From Polaribacter sp. Hel_I_88 (GTDB lineage: Bacteria; Bacteroidota; Bacteroidia; Flavobacteriales; Flavobacteriaceae), in NCBI RefSeq assembly GCF_000687935.1, contig NZ_JHZZ01000001.1:1116001-1180000 (forward strand): DNA of 64,000 nt. The letters are read 5' to 3'. Made by a program: the position numbers and the translations under genes. The notes below the pieces were generated by a model. It was not told the DNA's origin and did no database searches. It saw nothing but the letters and a program-made list of their open reading frames with translations. Shown piece by piece: positions 48,547-58,013 of the stretch. How positions within the stretch are numbered: the first letter of the stretch is position 1; every line of letters begins with the position of its first letter.

Positions 48547-49476
48547 ATGCTAGCCAATTTTTTAAACAAATCTAAACCAATCAATTTTATTGGTTTGCTT
48601 ATTTTATTTTTTATAGGCTTTCTATTTAGCGTTTTTTCTACCTTTTTTGCAGAGACTTTTAATGGCGATTTGTTTATTAAAAGTGTTGTTTTATTATTGC
48701 TTTTTATGCTTGTTTTTTTCGTGTATAATTTTATCATCAGTAAAAATAAATTAACGCACGACAATTCTTATGCTTACTTCTTTTTTACACTATTAACATT
48801 GTGTTTTTTGCAGGAACTATTAGAATATCGAGTTTTAATTTTAGCAACTATTTATCTTTTGTTTATCCGAAAATTATATAGTTTACGCTCTTCTAAAAAA
48901 GTTTTAGAAAAGCTTTTTGATAGTGGTTTTTGGTTGGGCATTTTATGTATTTTAGAACCACTAACTATTATTTTATTTTTATTAATTTATATAGCTAGCT
49001 ATTTGCATAAAAAAATTACAATACACACTTTATTAGTGCCTATTATTGGTTTTATAACACCTATTTTTCTTTATTTTACGTATTTCTTTTGGTTTGATAG
49101 AACAGAGGAGTTTACCAACAATTTCAATTTTAACATTTATTTTGACGCTCAATTTTACACAGAGTCAAAATTTTATTGGGTGTTTAGTTGTCTATTAATT
49201 TTTACAATAATATCCATTTTCTTTAAATCGATTGGAGCATTATCCGTAAATAATACGTTTCGTAAAAATTGGATTTTAATAATCACTAATTTTTCACTCT
49301 TACTAACATTCTTATTATGTATTCCTGAAAAAACCGGGGCTGAAGTAATTTATATTTTATTTCCTATTTCCATAATTTTAGCAAATGGCGTGGAACTTAT
49401 CAGTAAAAAAATACTAAAAAATATTGTTTTGTATTTCTTTTTAATCTGCGCAATTTCAGTTTGTGTTTTGTTATAA
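48547..49476 (+). CDS. Multi-spanning membrane protein, DUF6427-like
   Basis: 309 residues with eight to ten hydrophobic segments (e.g. INFIGLLILFFIGFLFSVFS, WVFSCLLIFTIISIFF), starting MLANFLNKSKPIN. Resembles the flavobacterial DUF6427 family by recall. No catalytic motif. Convergent with upp and overlapping its 3' end by 6 bases. Confidence 0.78.
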   Translation: MLANFLNKSKPINFIGLLILFFIGFLFSVFSTFFAETFNGDLFIKSVVLLLLFMLVFFVYNFIISKNKLTHDNSYAYFFFTLLTLCFLQELLEYRVLILATIYLLFIRKLYSLRSSKKVLEKLFDSGFWLGILCILEPLTIILFLLIYIASYLHKKITIHTLLVPIIGFITPIFLYFTYFFWFDRTEEFTNNFNFNIYFDAQFYTESKFYWVFSCLLIFTIISIFFKSIGALSVNNTFRKNWILIITNFSLLLTFLLCIPEKTGAEVIYILFPISIILANGVELISKKILKNIVLYFFLICAISVCVLL

Positions 49477-50124
49477 TTTTTGACCAAAAGCTAAATCTCC
49501 AGCATCTCCTAAACCAGGTATAATATAGCCTTTTTCGTTTAAAGAATCATCAATAGTAGCAATCCATAAATGGGTATTTTCAGGAAAATGTTCTGCCACA
49601 AAATCTACACCTTCTTTTGCACCAATAACAGCTAAAATATGAATGTCTTTTGGAATTCCTTGTTTTTTAATAGCCTCGTAAACAGCCACTAAACTTTGCC
49701 CAGTTGCCAACATTGGGTCTGCTAATAACAAAGTTTTATTTTCAATTTCTGGTGATGCAAAGTATTCTACCACAATTTCAAATTCTTGGTCATTATTTGG
49801 GTGATGTCTGTAAGCTGAAATAAACGCATTTTCTGCTTTGTCAAAATAGTTTAAAAGTCCTTGGTGCAAAGGCAAACCAGCTCTTAAAATGGAACATAAA
49901 ACCAAATCGTTTGTTGGTAATTGTACCTCTTTATTTCCTAATGGAGTTGTTACATCAACCTTATTATATGAAAGTGTTTTGCTTAATTCGTAGCTTAAAA
50001 TTTCTCCTATTCTTTCGATATTTCTTCTAAAACGTAAAGAATCTTTTTGGATATTTTTATCTCTTATTTCTGATAAAAAAGTGTTTAAAACTGAATTATT
50101 TTCTGCTATGTGATGAATTGTCAT
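49471..50124 (-). CDS. upp: Uracil phosphoribosyltransferase
   Basis: 217-residue pyrimidine-salvage enzyme forming UMP from uracil and PRPP. RLRRNIERIGEILSYELSK-like N-terminus (residues near 30), the PRPP-binding LLADPMLATGQSLVAVYEAI, and the C-terminal uracil-binding YIIPGLGDAGDLAFGQ. Overlaps the convergent membrane-protein gene at the 3' ends. Confidence 0.95.
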   Translation of the reverse strand: MTIHHIAENNSVLNTFLSEIRDKNIQKDSLRFRRNIERIGEILSYELSKTLSYNKVDVTTPLGNKEVQLPTNDLVLCSILRAGLPLHQGLLNYFDKAENAFISAYRHHPNNDQEFEIVVEYFASPEIENKTLLLADPMLATGQSLVAVYEAIKKQGIPKDIHILAVIGAKEGVDFVAEHFPENTHLWIATIDDSLNEKGYIIPGLGDAGDLAFGQKL

Positions 50125-50277
50125 TGTGTAAGAATTTTATCAAACTTACAAAAAAAGCAAATAAACTTTTAAAGTAAGTTGTGATAAATAGGTTTTAATC
50201 ATTTTCGAACTGTTTTTTATACATCAGATTTAAAATTTATCATCAACTTTGCAAACTAATTTTTTTAGTAGTTTATA

Positions 50278-51174
50278 ATGAACAAAAGAGTACTTGCCTT
50301 AATTGCAGTTTCTATAGCCACACTTATTTACGGATTAAATTACACCATTGCAAAAGAAGTGATGCCAACGTATGTAAAGCCTTTCGGTTTTATATTGATT
50401 CGAGTTTTAGGAGCTACTATTATTTTTTGGTTGGTAAGTTTATTTGTTAAATCAGAAAAAATAGAAAAAGGTGATTACAGCAAAATTTTTATTGCTTCAA
50501 TTTTTGGTGTTGCCTTAAATATGCTAACTTTCTTTAAAGGTTTAAGTTTAACTACACCTATTAGTGCCTCTGTAATGATGGTGATGTCACCAATTATGGT
50601 GCTGATATTTTCGAGTATCATCATTAAAAAAACGATTGGAAAACAGCGAATTTTAGGTGTTTTCATTGGCTTAATTGGTACTATTTTACTAATTACGTAT
50701 GGTAGTTCTAACAATTCGACAGCTACTAATAGTAATTTTGGTAACTTTTTGGTTTTTATAAACGCAGCTTCTTACGGTTTGTATTTGGTTTTAGCCAAAG
50801 ATTTAGTTAAAAAATACCATCCAATTACGTTTATAAAATGGTTTTATTTGTTCGGACTAATTTTGGTATTTCCTTTTGGATTTCATGAATTTTCCCAAAT
50901 TTCTTGGCAAGAAATGCCTACAAATATTTATTGGAACATAGGTTTTGTCGTTATTTTTACAACTTGTATTACCTATCTTTTTAATTTGTATGGCTTATCG
51001 AAATTAAAACCTACAACTGTAAGTGTTTTTATTTATTTGCAACCTGTAATTGCCACAATTTATGCGCTAATTGTTGGAAGCGATTCTTTGAATATCATAA
51101 AAATTATTGCAACTATTTTTATATTTTTTGGTGTTTATTTGGTTACAAAACAGGTTGATAAATCTACCAAATAA
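50278..51174 (+). CDS. EamA/DMT-family transporter
   Basis: 298 residues with ten predicted helices as two EamA repeats (SIATLIYGLNYTIAKEVMPT first, NAASYGLYLVLAKDLVKKYH second). Drug/metabolite transporter superfamily; substrate unknown. Independent gene in front of yicC. Confidence 0.9.
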   Translation: MNKRVLALIAVSIATLIYGLNYTIAKEVMPTYVKPFGFILIRVLGATIIFWLVSLFVKSEKIEKGDYSKIFIASIFGVALNMLTFFKGLSLTTPISASVMMVMSPIMVLIFSSIIIKKTIGKQRILGVFIGLIGTILLITYGSSNNSTATNSNFGNFLVFINAASYGLYLVLAKDLVKKYHPITFIKWFYLFGLILVFPFGFHEFSQISWQEMPTNIYWNIGFVVIFTTCITYLFNLYGLSKLKPTTVSVFIYLQPVIATIYALIVGSDSLNIIKIIATIFIFFGVYLVTKQVDKSTK

Positions 51175-51186
51175 AAAGTATCTTTG
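51155..51186 (+). promoter_or_regulatory. Promoter of yicC (TTG-N21-TATCTTTG)
   Basis: TTG at 51155-51157 and TATCTTTG at 51179-51186 fit the flavobacterial -33/-7 pair, 26 bases before the ATG at 51212. Confidence 0.5.
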
Positions 51187-51211
51187 CATTTCATTTAAAA
51201 AATGAATTTAT

Positions 51212-52078
51212 ATGATTCAATCTATGACTGGTTATGGAAAATCTGTGTTGCAATTGCCAACCAAAAAGGTAACCATAGAAATAAAATCTTTAAACAGTAA
51301 AAATTTAGATTTAAACGTTCGAATTCCTTCTTATTACAAAGAGAAAGAATTAGATGTGCGTAAAAAATTGGCAAAGTCTTTAGTAAGAGGAAAAGTAGAT
51401 TTTTCTATTTTTGTTGAAATGACTGCTGATGAAACGTCTACAACTGTAAACACTGGCGTTGTAAAACAATACATGCAGCAGTTAAGAAATGTTGTTCAAA
51501 CAGGAAGAACAGATGATGTTTCGCTTTTAAGAATGGCAATTTCTATGCCTGATGCTCTAACAACTGCACGTGAAGAATTAGATGAAAATGAGTGGAGTAT
51601 TATAGATAAACATATTGATGAAGCACTCAAAAACATTATACAATATAGAGTGGATGAAGCTGCTTCTTTAGAAATTGATTTTAGAGAAAGAATTACCAAC
51701 ATTAGACACTATTTAGAAGAAGTTAAAAGTTTTGATGCTGATAGAGTTGAAAACGTAAAAACACGTTTGCAAAAAGCTATCGACGATTTAAAAGTGGATA
51801 CAGATCAAAATAGATTTGAACAAGAATTGATTTATTATCTAGAAAAATTAGATATTAATGAGGAGAAAGTTCGTTTGGAAAATCATTTAAATTATTTCAT
51901 AGAAACTTTACAAACAGAGGATTCTAATGGTAAAAAATTAGGATTTATTGTCCAAGAAATGGGAAGAGAAATCAACACAACAGGTTCTAAAGCAAATTTT
52001 GCACCTATGCAAAAAGCAGTAATTCAAATGAAAAACGAGTTAGAACAAATTAAAGAGCAAATTTTAAATGTGCTTTAA
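51212..52078 (+). CDS. yicC: YicC/YloC family endoribonuclease
   Basis: 288 residues. MIQSMTGYGKS and VEIKSLNSKNLDLNVRIP-type N-terminus, then NHLNYFIETLQTEDSNGKKL and IVQEMGREINTTGSKANFAP, the C-terminal signature. Members are stress-linked endoribonucleases. First of the yicC-gmk-nadD run. Confidence 0.95.
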   Translation: MIQSMTGYGKSVLQLPTKKVTIEIKSLNSKNLDLNVRIPSYYKEKELDVRKKLAKSLVRGKVDFSIFVEMTADETSTTVNTGVVKQYMQQLRNVVQTGRTDDVSLLRMAISMPDALTTAREELDENEWSIIDKHIDEALKNIIQYRVDEAASLEIDFRERITNIRHYLEEVKSFDADRVENVKTRLQKAIDDLKVDTDQNRFEQELIYYLEKLDINEEKVRLENHLNYFIETLQTEDSNGKKLGFIVQEMGREINTTGSKANFAPMQKAVIQMKNELEQIKEQILNVL

Positions 52079-52127
52079 ACAAGCTGAATTTATTTCAACT
52101 TTTTATTTTATGAAATTACAGTAAAAC

Positions 52128-52156
52128 TTACTGCAAGGTTTCAAAAATCTTGCAAC
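52128..52156. repeat. CTGCAAGGTTT palindrome (weaker copy)
   Basis: TACTGCAAGGTTTCAAAAAT then CTTGCAACTA. Related to the copies at 12715 and 38482. Located between yicC and gmk. Confidence 0.55.
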
Positions 52157-52175
52157 TATTTAAATTCTAATTACA

Positions 52176-52203
52176 AGATGCTGAATCAAAATCAGCATGA
52201 CAA
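52176..52203. repeat. Extragenic palindrome ending in CATGACA
   Basis: GATGCTGAATCAAAATCAGC then ATGACA; GCTGA / TCAGC arms. Just upstream of gmk. Confidence 0.55.
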
Positions 52204-52215
52204 ATACTAAAATAT

Positions 52216-52800
52216 ATGTCAGACTTTAAAGGAAAATTATTTGTGTTTTCAGCACCTTCTGGTTCTGGTAAAACCACAATTGTTCGCCATTTATTACAAC
52301 AAGAAAAATTTAATTTAGAATTCTCAATATCAGCAACTTCTAGAGAACCAAGAGGTTTTGAAAAAGATGGTGTAGATTATTATTTTATCTCTTTAAAAGA
52401 CTTTAAAAATCATATTAAAGCTGATGATTTTTTGGAGTGGGAAGAAGTGTACAGAGATAACTTTTATGGCACTTTAAAAAGCGAAGTAGAAAGAATTTGG
52501 GCACAAAAAAAACATGTTATTTTTGATATTGATGTAGTTGGTGGCTTACGAATAAAAAGGAAATATCCGAACGAAACATTGTCCGTTTTTGTGAAACCAC
52601 CAAGCGTAGATGAGCTAAAAATTCGACTTAAAAAACGTAAAACAGAAAGCGAAGAAAAAATTAATATGCGAATTGCAAAAGCTTCTGTAGAATTAGCAAC
52701 AGCTCCTCAATTTGATAAAATTATAAAAAATTACGATTTAATAGATGCTTTAAAAGAAGCTGAAGATTTGATGAGTGATTTTTTGGGATTGGAAAAATAA
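52216..52800 (+). CDS. gmk: Guanylate kinase
   Basis: 194-residue kinase phosphorylating GMP/dGMP. P-loop FSAPSGSGKTTIVRHLL, GMP-binding SATSREPRGFEKDGVDYYFI and lid KKRKTESEEKINMRIAK. Usual length. Confidence 0.96.
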   Translation: MSDFKGKLFVFSAPSGSGKTTIVRHLLQQEKFNLEFSISATSREPRGFEKDGVDYYFISLKDFKNHIKADDFLEWEEVYRDNFYGTLKSEVERIWAQKKHVIFDIDVVGGLRIKRKYPNETLSVFVKPPSVDELKIRLKKRKTESEEKINMRIAKASVELATAPQFDKIIKNYDLIDALKEAEDLMSDFLGLEK

Positions 52801-52881
52801 GTTAGAAGCTGGAAGTATGAAGCTGGATGTTGACAAACTTGCTCCTTCAAACTCCCTGCTTTAAACTTTAAACTATAATTT

Positions 52882-53466
52882 ATGAGCAAAATAGGTTTAT
52901 ACTTTGGCACTTTTAATCCCATTCATATTGGTCATTTAATTATTGCCAATTATATGGTTGAAAACTCTGATTTGGACGAAATTTGGATGGTCGTAACACC
53001 TCATAATCCTTTTAAAAAGAAAAAATCTTTGTTGGATAATCACCATCGTTTTGAGTTGGTTTATAGAGCAACTGAAGAATATATGAAGATTAAACCTTCG
53101 GATATTGAGTTTAAATTACCTCAGCCAAATTATACCGTTTTTACGTTAGCACATATTGCAGACAAATATCCTGACAAAGAATTTTGTTTGATTATGGGTG
53201 AAGACAACCTGAAAAACTTCCATAAATGGAAAAATTATGAGGTTATTTTAGAACATCATCATATTTATGTGTATCCTAGAATTGCTGATGGAGAAGTTGA
53301 ACATCGATTTAAAAATCACCCAAAAATTCATAAAGTTGATGCACCAATCATGGAAATTTCATCAACCATGATTAGAAAAGGAATACAGCAACAAAAGAAC
53401 GTAAAACCGATGTTAACCAAAGAAGTTTGGCAATATATAGACGAAATGAATTTTTATAAAAAATAG
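52882..53466 (+). CDS. nadD: Nicotinate-nucleotide adenylyltransferase
   Basis: 194-residue NAD-biosynthesis enzyme. N-terminal nucleotidyltransferase motif GLYFGTFNPIHIGHLIIANY, WMVVTPHNPFKKK, and C-terminal ISSTMIRKGIQQ. Follows gmk as in many Flavobacteriaceae. Confidence 0.96.
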   Translation: MSKIGLYFGTFNPIHIGHLIIANYMVENSDLDEIWMVVTPHNPFKKKKSLLDNHHRFELVYRATEEYMKIKPSDIEFKLPQPNYTVFTLAHIADKYPDKEFCLIMGEDNLKNFHKWKNYEVILEHHHIYVYPRIADGEVEHRFKNHPKIHKVDAPIMEISSTMIRKGIQQQKNVKPMLTKEVWQYIDEMNFYKK

Positions 53467-53518
53467 TTTCGCTATTTTTACGTTCTTATATAAATAACAA
53501 TTTCAAACATAATTTTTT

Positions 53519-54385
53519 TTGAAAAAACAAAGCAAAAAAAAAGGAAAACTTAAACAAAAACTAACTGATAAATACAGATTAGTCGTTTTAAACGAAGACA
53601 CTTTTGAGGAACGTTTCTCTTTGAAACTATCACTTTTAAATGTATTTGTGTTGGGTGGTGTTTTGTCTTTTTTATTGATTTTGGTAACCACATTTATCAT
53701 CACTTTTACACCTGTTAAAGAATATATTCCTGGATATTCATCTACCGAATTAAAAATAAAAGCCACAAAACTAGCTTTCCAAACAGATTCTTTAAAAAGA
53801 AAACTAGATATTTTACATGATTATACCATTGCTTTAAGACCAATATTAACTGGCGAAATAAAGCCTAACATTTTAGACTCTGTAGAAATTGAAGCTGAAA
53901 AAGTAATTATTAAAGATAGTTTACTAAATGCAAGTAGGGAAGATTCTATTTTTAGAGAAAAAATTGAAAGTCAAGATCGTTTTCCCATTCAAAATAATGC
54001 CACAAGCAATGTAAAAATTGTATTTTTTGCACCTTTAAATGGTACAATTTCGCAAGATTACGACTCAAAAACAAAACATTTGGCTGTAGATATTGTTGCC
54101 AAAAAAAATTCGCCAGTAAAAGCCACTGCTGATGGTAGCGTAATTTTTTCTGGCTGGACCACAGAAACTGGGTATGTAATTATTTTAAAACACGCTTACA
54201 ACTATATTTCTGTGTATAAACACAATGGAAACTTACTAAAACAACAAGGAGATTTTGTAAAATCTGGCGAAGTTATTGCAAGTGTAGGTTCTACAGGAGA
54301 ACTCTCTACAGGACCTCATTTACATTTTGAACTTTGGAGTGATGGTTATGCAGTAAATCCAACAAATTTGATTGATTTTAAATAA
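53519..54385 (+). CDS. Membrane-anchored M23 peptidase
   Basis: 288 residues from a TTG start (no other initiation codon gives the basic N-terminus). Lys-rich cytoplasmic start, one transmembrane helix (about 40-62), a helical linker, and a LytM domain (about 180-285) with zinc ligands in KHLAVDIVAKKNSPV and TGPHLHFELWSDG. Peptidoglycan endopeptidase anchored to the inner membrane. Its stop overlaps the GH3 gene's ATG by 1 base. Confidence 0.93.
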   Translation: MKKQSKKKGKLKQKLTDKYRLVVLNEDTFEERFSLKLSLLNVFVLGGVLSFLLILVTTFIITFTPVKEYIPGYSSTELKIKATKLAFQTDSLKRKLDILHDYTIALRPILTGEIKPNILDSVEIEAEKVIIKDSLLNASREDSIFREKIESQDRFPIQNNATSNVKIVFFAPLNGTISQDYDSKTKHLAVDIVAKKNSPVKATADGSVIFSGWTTETGYVIILKHAYNYISVYKHNGNLLKQQGDFVKSGEVIASVGSTGELSTGPHLHFELWSDGYAVNPTNLIDFK

Positions 54386-55881
54386 TGAGTATAAAATCCT
54401 TTTTTGCAATTCCGTTTGCTAAATTCGCCACAAGAAGTGTTTATAAATGGGCAAATAACCCTCATAAAACACAAGACAAGGTTTTTAAAAATTTAATATC
54501 AAAAGCAAAAAACACTGCCTTTGGTAAAGATCATGATTTTAAAAATATTGTTACGTATACTGATTTTAAACAACGTGTAAAAGTTACTGATTACGAAGGT
54601 TTACGACCTTATGTTGATAGAATGGTTGCTGGTGAGGAAGATATTTTGTGGCCAGGAAAACCATTGTACTTTGCAAAAACTTCGGGTACAACATCTGGCG
54701 CAAAATACATACCAATCACCAAAGAATCGATGCCAACACATATTAAAGCAGCAAGAAATGCTTTGTTGTTTTATATCGCAGAAAAAAATGATGCAAGTTT
54801 TGTTGATGGTAAAATGATTTTTTTACAAGGAAGCCCAGTTTTACAAGATAAAAATGGGGTTAAATTGGGTAGATTAAGTGGAATTGTAGCTCATTATGTA
54901 CCTCAATATTTATTAAAAAACAGATTGCCAAGTTGGGAAACCAACTGTATTGAAGATTGGGACACCAAAGTAAATGCCATAGTTGAAGAAACTGTAAATG
55001 AAGATTTGTCTGTTATTAGCGGAATTCCTTCTTGGGTGCAAATGTATTTTGAGAAACTGATTGAAAAAACAGGAAAGCCGATTTCTGAAACCTTCCCAAA
55101 TTTTAATTTCTTTATTTATGGTGGTGTAAATTTTGAACCTTATAAAAATAAGTTCGAAAGTTTAATTGGTAAAAAAATTGATTACATAGAATTATATCCA
55201 GCATCTGAAGGTTTTATTGCCTACCAAGATTCGCAAACCGAAAAAGGAATGTTGTTGCAGTTAGATTCTGGAATTTTCTATGAATTTATTCCTGCAACTG
55301 AGTTTTTTGATGAAAACCCAACAAGAATTTCTTTAAAAGACGTAAAAATTGGCGTTAATTATGTCATCATTTTAAATACAACTGCTGGTCTTTGGGGTTA
55401 TAATATTGGCGATACTGTAGAATTTACATCAACAAAACCATACAGAATTAAAGTTACAGGACGTATAAAACACTTTATCTCTGCCTTTGGCGAACATGTT
55501 ATTGGTAAAGAAGTAGAGAAAGCTTTAAACGATTCAATTTCTGGAACTAACATCAATATTAGTGAGTTTACAGTAGCTCCTCAAGTAAACCCAGAAAATG
55601 GTTTGCCTTACCATGAATGGTTTATTGAGTTTACAAACGAGCCAGAAAATTTAGAAGAATTTGCAACCAAAATTGATATTGCTATGCAAGCCCAAAATAT
55701 TTATTATTTAGATTTAATTACGGGTAAAGTTTTACGACCTTTAATTGTTAGAAAAGTAAAAAAGGGTGGTTTTCATGAATATATGAAATCGATTGGAAAA
55801 TTTGGTGGGCAAAATAAAATTCCACAATTGTCTGATAATCGAAAAATTGCAGATGTTTTACAGAATTTTTTAGAAAAATAA
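54385..55881 (+). CDS. GH3-family acyl-adenylate/amide synthetase-like protein
   Basis: 498 residues related to plant GH3 auxin-amino acid synthetases. ATP-binding FAKTSGTTSGAKYIPITKES near residue 95, substrate/adenylate region ELYPASEGFIAYQDS, and GRIKHFISAFGEHVIGKEVE in the C-terminal subdomain. GH3 proteins activate an acyl acid and join it to an amino acid; the bacterial substrate is unknown. Coupled to the M23 peptidase gene upstream. Confidence 0.9.
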   Translation: MSIKSFFAIPFAKFATRSVYKWANNPHKTQDKVFKNLISKAKNTAFGKDHDFKNIVTYTDFKQRVKVTDYEGLRPYVDRMVAGEEDILWPGKPLYFAKTSGTTSGAKYIPITKESMPTHIKAARNALLFYIAEKNDASFVDGKMIFLQGSPVLQDKNGVKLGRLSGIVAHYVPQYLLKNRLPSWETNCIEDWDTKVNAIVEETVNEDLSVISGIPSWVQMYFEKLIEKTGKPISETFPNFNFFIYGGVNFEPYKNKFESLIGKKIDYIELYPASEGFIAYQDSQTEKGMLLQLDSGIFYEFIPATEFFDENPTRISLKDVKIGVNYVIILNTTAGLWGYNIGDTVEFTSTKPYRIKVTGRIKHFISAFGEHVIGKEVEKALNDSISGTNINISEFTVAPQVNPENGLPYHEWFIEFTNEPENLEEFATKIDIAMQAQNIYYLDLITGKVLRPLIVRKVKKGGFHEYMKSIGKFGGQNKIPQLSDNRKIADVLQNFLEK

Positions 55882-55893
55882 AAAATATAAAAA

Positions 55894-55983
55894 ATGGGAG
55901 GAGATTATTTATTTGCAGTTTTAGCTATAGGCTTAGTAATTGTATATTTTTACAATAAATCTAGAGGTAACAGACGTAAATAA
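55894..55983 (+). CDS. 29-residue single-span membrane miniprotein
   Basis: ATG at 55894 to TAA at 55983: MGGDYLFAVLAIGLVIVYFY followed by NKSRGNRRK. One hydrophobic helix (about 5-20) and a strongly basic tail, positive-inside with the C-terminus in the cytoplasm. 12 bases after the GH3 stop, so it is expected to be co-transcribed. Confidence 0.55.
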   Translation: MGGDYLFAVLAIGLVIVYFYNKSRGNRRK

Positions 55984-56067
55984 CATCAGCATAAAAAAAA
56001 TCGTTTTGAGTGATTTTGATTTTCTTTAAATCGAAACATTTTTAAATTACATCATCAATAAAAAAAT

Positions 56068-56517
56068 ATGAGTACAATTAGAATTACAAAACAATTTAAT
56101 TTTGAAACAGGACATGCCTTATATGGTTATGATGGAAAATGTAAAAATGTGCACGGACATTCTTACAAACTTTCTGTTACTGTTTCTGGAAAGCCAATTA
56201 ATGATAATACAAATGTAAAGTTTGGTATGGTGATCGATTTTAGTGATTTAAAAAAAATTGTAAATGAAGAAATTGTAGATGTTTTTGATCATGCAACCGT
56301 TTTTAATAAAAACACACCTCATGTAGAATTGGCAAAAGAATTAATGGATAGAGGACATGATGTTTTATTGGTAGATTACCAGCCAACAAGTGAAATGATG
56401 GTAATTGACTTTGCTGAAAAAATAAAGAAAAGATTACCAAAAAACATCAAACTGCATTCTATAAAACTACAAGAAACAGATACAAGCTTTGCTGAATGGT
56501 TTGCAAAGGATAATTAA
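56068..56517 (+). CDS. queD: 6-carboxytetrahydropterin synthase
   Basis: 149-residue PTPS-family enzyme of queuosine precursor synthesis. Zinc His ligands in FETGHALYGYDG and NVHGHSYKLSVTVSG; catalytic Cys in GKCKNVHG; VIDFSDLKKIVNEEI and the C-terminal VKLQETDTSFAEW-type end (SIKLQETDTSFAEWF). Some relatives act on biopterin, but length and sequence favour QueD. Confidence 0.92.
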   Translation: MSTIRITKQFNFETGHALYGYDGKCKNVHGHSYKLSVTVSGKPINDNTNVKFGMVIDFSDLKKIVNEEIVDVFDHATVFNKNTPHVELAKELMDRGHDVLLVDYQPTSEMMVIDFAEKIKKRLPKNIKLHSIKLQETDTSFAEWFAKDN

Positions 56518-56582
56518 TTTTTAGTAAAACAGTAACGTTCTAAAAGTTTTAATAAAACTATATTTACCAAAATTTTGTACTG

Positions 56583-57122
56583 ATGAAAAAAATAAATTTT
56601 ATTATATGTTTATGTATTTCTGCAATTTTAGTAAGTTGTGGAGATGATAATAGTGATGATCGCTTGTTGATAACAAATGCTAATTTACAAGGCACTTATC
56701 AAATGGGCGCTTTTAATCAAACAATCGATGAATCTGCAACCTCTTCTTCAGGTGCTACTGTTAACCTATCTTCAACGACTAGCGTTGGCGATATTTACAA
56801 TTTAGATATTATTATCAATGAAAACGGAACCTATTCTGCTTCAGGACAATACACATTTGATTTTGTTACAACACCTAATGGAAGTGCTCAAGTAACAGGC
56901 TCAACTATAGTTGATGTTGAAGTCTTAGGAAATTTTACAATAAATTCTTTAGAGAACACTATTACTTTTATAGATTCAACTTCTATAGAAGATGAATTCC
57001 TTTCAGGTACTTACAATATTGTGCTTCTAAATTCAAATACGTTAAGTTTAGTTCAAGAAATTGAAATTTCTAATGGATCTTTAAATAATGCTACCAAAAC
57101 TAGTTTTAGTTTTATAAAGTAA
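56583..57122 (+). CDS. Lipoprotein, lipocalin-like
   Basis: 179 residues. Lipoprotein signal MKKINFIICLCISAILVSC with Cys 19. The mature domain is beta-rich (LQGTYQMGAFNQTIDESATS, GTYSASGQYTFDF, ENTITFID) like lipocalin-type proteins of Bacteroidota. Terminator follows. Function unknown. Confidence 0.75.
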   Translation: MKKINFIICLCISAILVSCGDDNSDDRLLITNANLQGTYQMGAFNQTIDESATSSSGATVNLSSTTSVGDIYNLDIIINENGTYSASGQYTFDFVTTPNGSAQVTGSTIVDVEVLGNFTINSLENTITFIDSTSIEDEFLSGTYNIVLLNSNTLSLVQEIEISNGSLNNATKTSFSFIK

Positions 57123-57143
57123 TATTATTCAGTTTAAAATATG

Positions 57144-57171
57144 AAGCTGTCTTAATTAGACAGCTTTTTTT
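57144..57171. terminator. Terminator between the lipoprotein and pth genes
   Basis: AAGCTGTCT-TAATT-AGACAGCTT with T run; both flanking genes point towards it. Confidence 0.88.
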
Positions 57172-57190
57172 ATGGTTAAAATTTAATTTA

Positions 57191-57820
57191 TTATTTACCA
57201 TTAAATTCGTTCATGGTATTGCTTAAACCTGCAGTACCAAAAGAAGTAATTATTTTTGCTGATGTTGGTAAACGCTCAATTAGCAAACTAGTTTCCTCCT
57301 TGTTCCATTCGCCTAAAACATAATCTACTTGACGCCCTTTTGAGTAATTTGCGCCAACTCCAAAACGAAATCTTGGGTATTTGTTAGTCGCTAATTTATC
57401 TTGAATATCTTTTAACCCATTATGACCACCATCAGAACCTTTTGCTTTAATTCTAATTGTTCCAAAATCGATATTTAAATCATCTGTAACTACCAATAAA
57501 TTTTCGATAGCAATATTTTCTTTGTTCAACCAAAACTTTACAGCTTTGCCACTTAAATTCATATAAGTATTTGGTTTTAGAAGGATAAACGTTCTTCCCT
57601 TAAAACGAAAACTAGCTACATCTCCTAATGTTTCTGTTGTAAAACTAACCTTGTGTTCTTCTGCAGTTTCATCAAGAATTTTAAAACCAATATTATGACG
57701 TGTATTGGTATATTTTTCGCCAATATTTCCTAAACCAACTATTAAATATTTCTTCATTTCATCTTCTTTTGTATCAACTTTTACATCAAATATATTAGAG
57801 AAAAAGTTTTTCAAATTCAT
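57191..57820 (-). CDS. pth: Peptidyl-tRNA hydrolase
   Basis: 209 residues from MNLKNFFSNIF. The catalytic domain starts at residue 22 (MKKYLIVGLGNIGEKYTNTR) with the active-site His in NTRHNIGFKILDE and PNTYMNLSGKAV. The preceding 21 residues are a hydrophobic/acidic N-terminal extension that I recall in other Flavobacteriaceae; an alternative start is the internal Met at 57757. Releases tRNA from peptidyl-tRNA. Confidence 0.93.
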   Translation of the reverse strand: MNLKNFFSNIFDVKVDTKEDEMKKYLIVGLGNIGEKYTNTRHNIGFKILDETAEEHKVSFTTETLGDVASFRFKGRTFILLKPNTYMNLSGKAVKFWLNKENIAIENLLVVTDDLNIDFGTIRIKAKGSDGGHNGLKDIQDKLATNKYPRFRFGVGANYSKGRQVDYVLGEWNKEETSLLIERLPTSAKIITSFGTAGLSNTMNEFNGK

Positions 57821-57962
57821 CGCCCAAAAATAAGAAGAAATAAACAATGTTTCTTATTCAATATTTGATTTTGCATCGAAGCATTATTGCAAACAAATTA
57901 AATTCTATTGCTTAAAATTAAAAAGTTTGATAAACTTTTACTTATAAAATTTAAGGGTAAAA

Positions 57963-57990
57963 AAAAGCGTTACAAAAATGTAACGCTTTT
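57963..57990 (-). terminator. Terminator after rplY
   Basis: AAAAGCGTTACA / TGTAACGCTTTT, 12-bp stem with AAAA loop. Confidence 0.88.
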
Positions 57991-58013
57991 AATATATCTA
58001 TTTTTAAGACTAA

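Noticed and set aside
48501..48764. 87-codon minus-strand frame opposite the DUF6427-like gene
   Set aside because: Lys/Ser-rich antisense of a membrane protein; overlaps the divergent promoter region.
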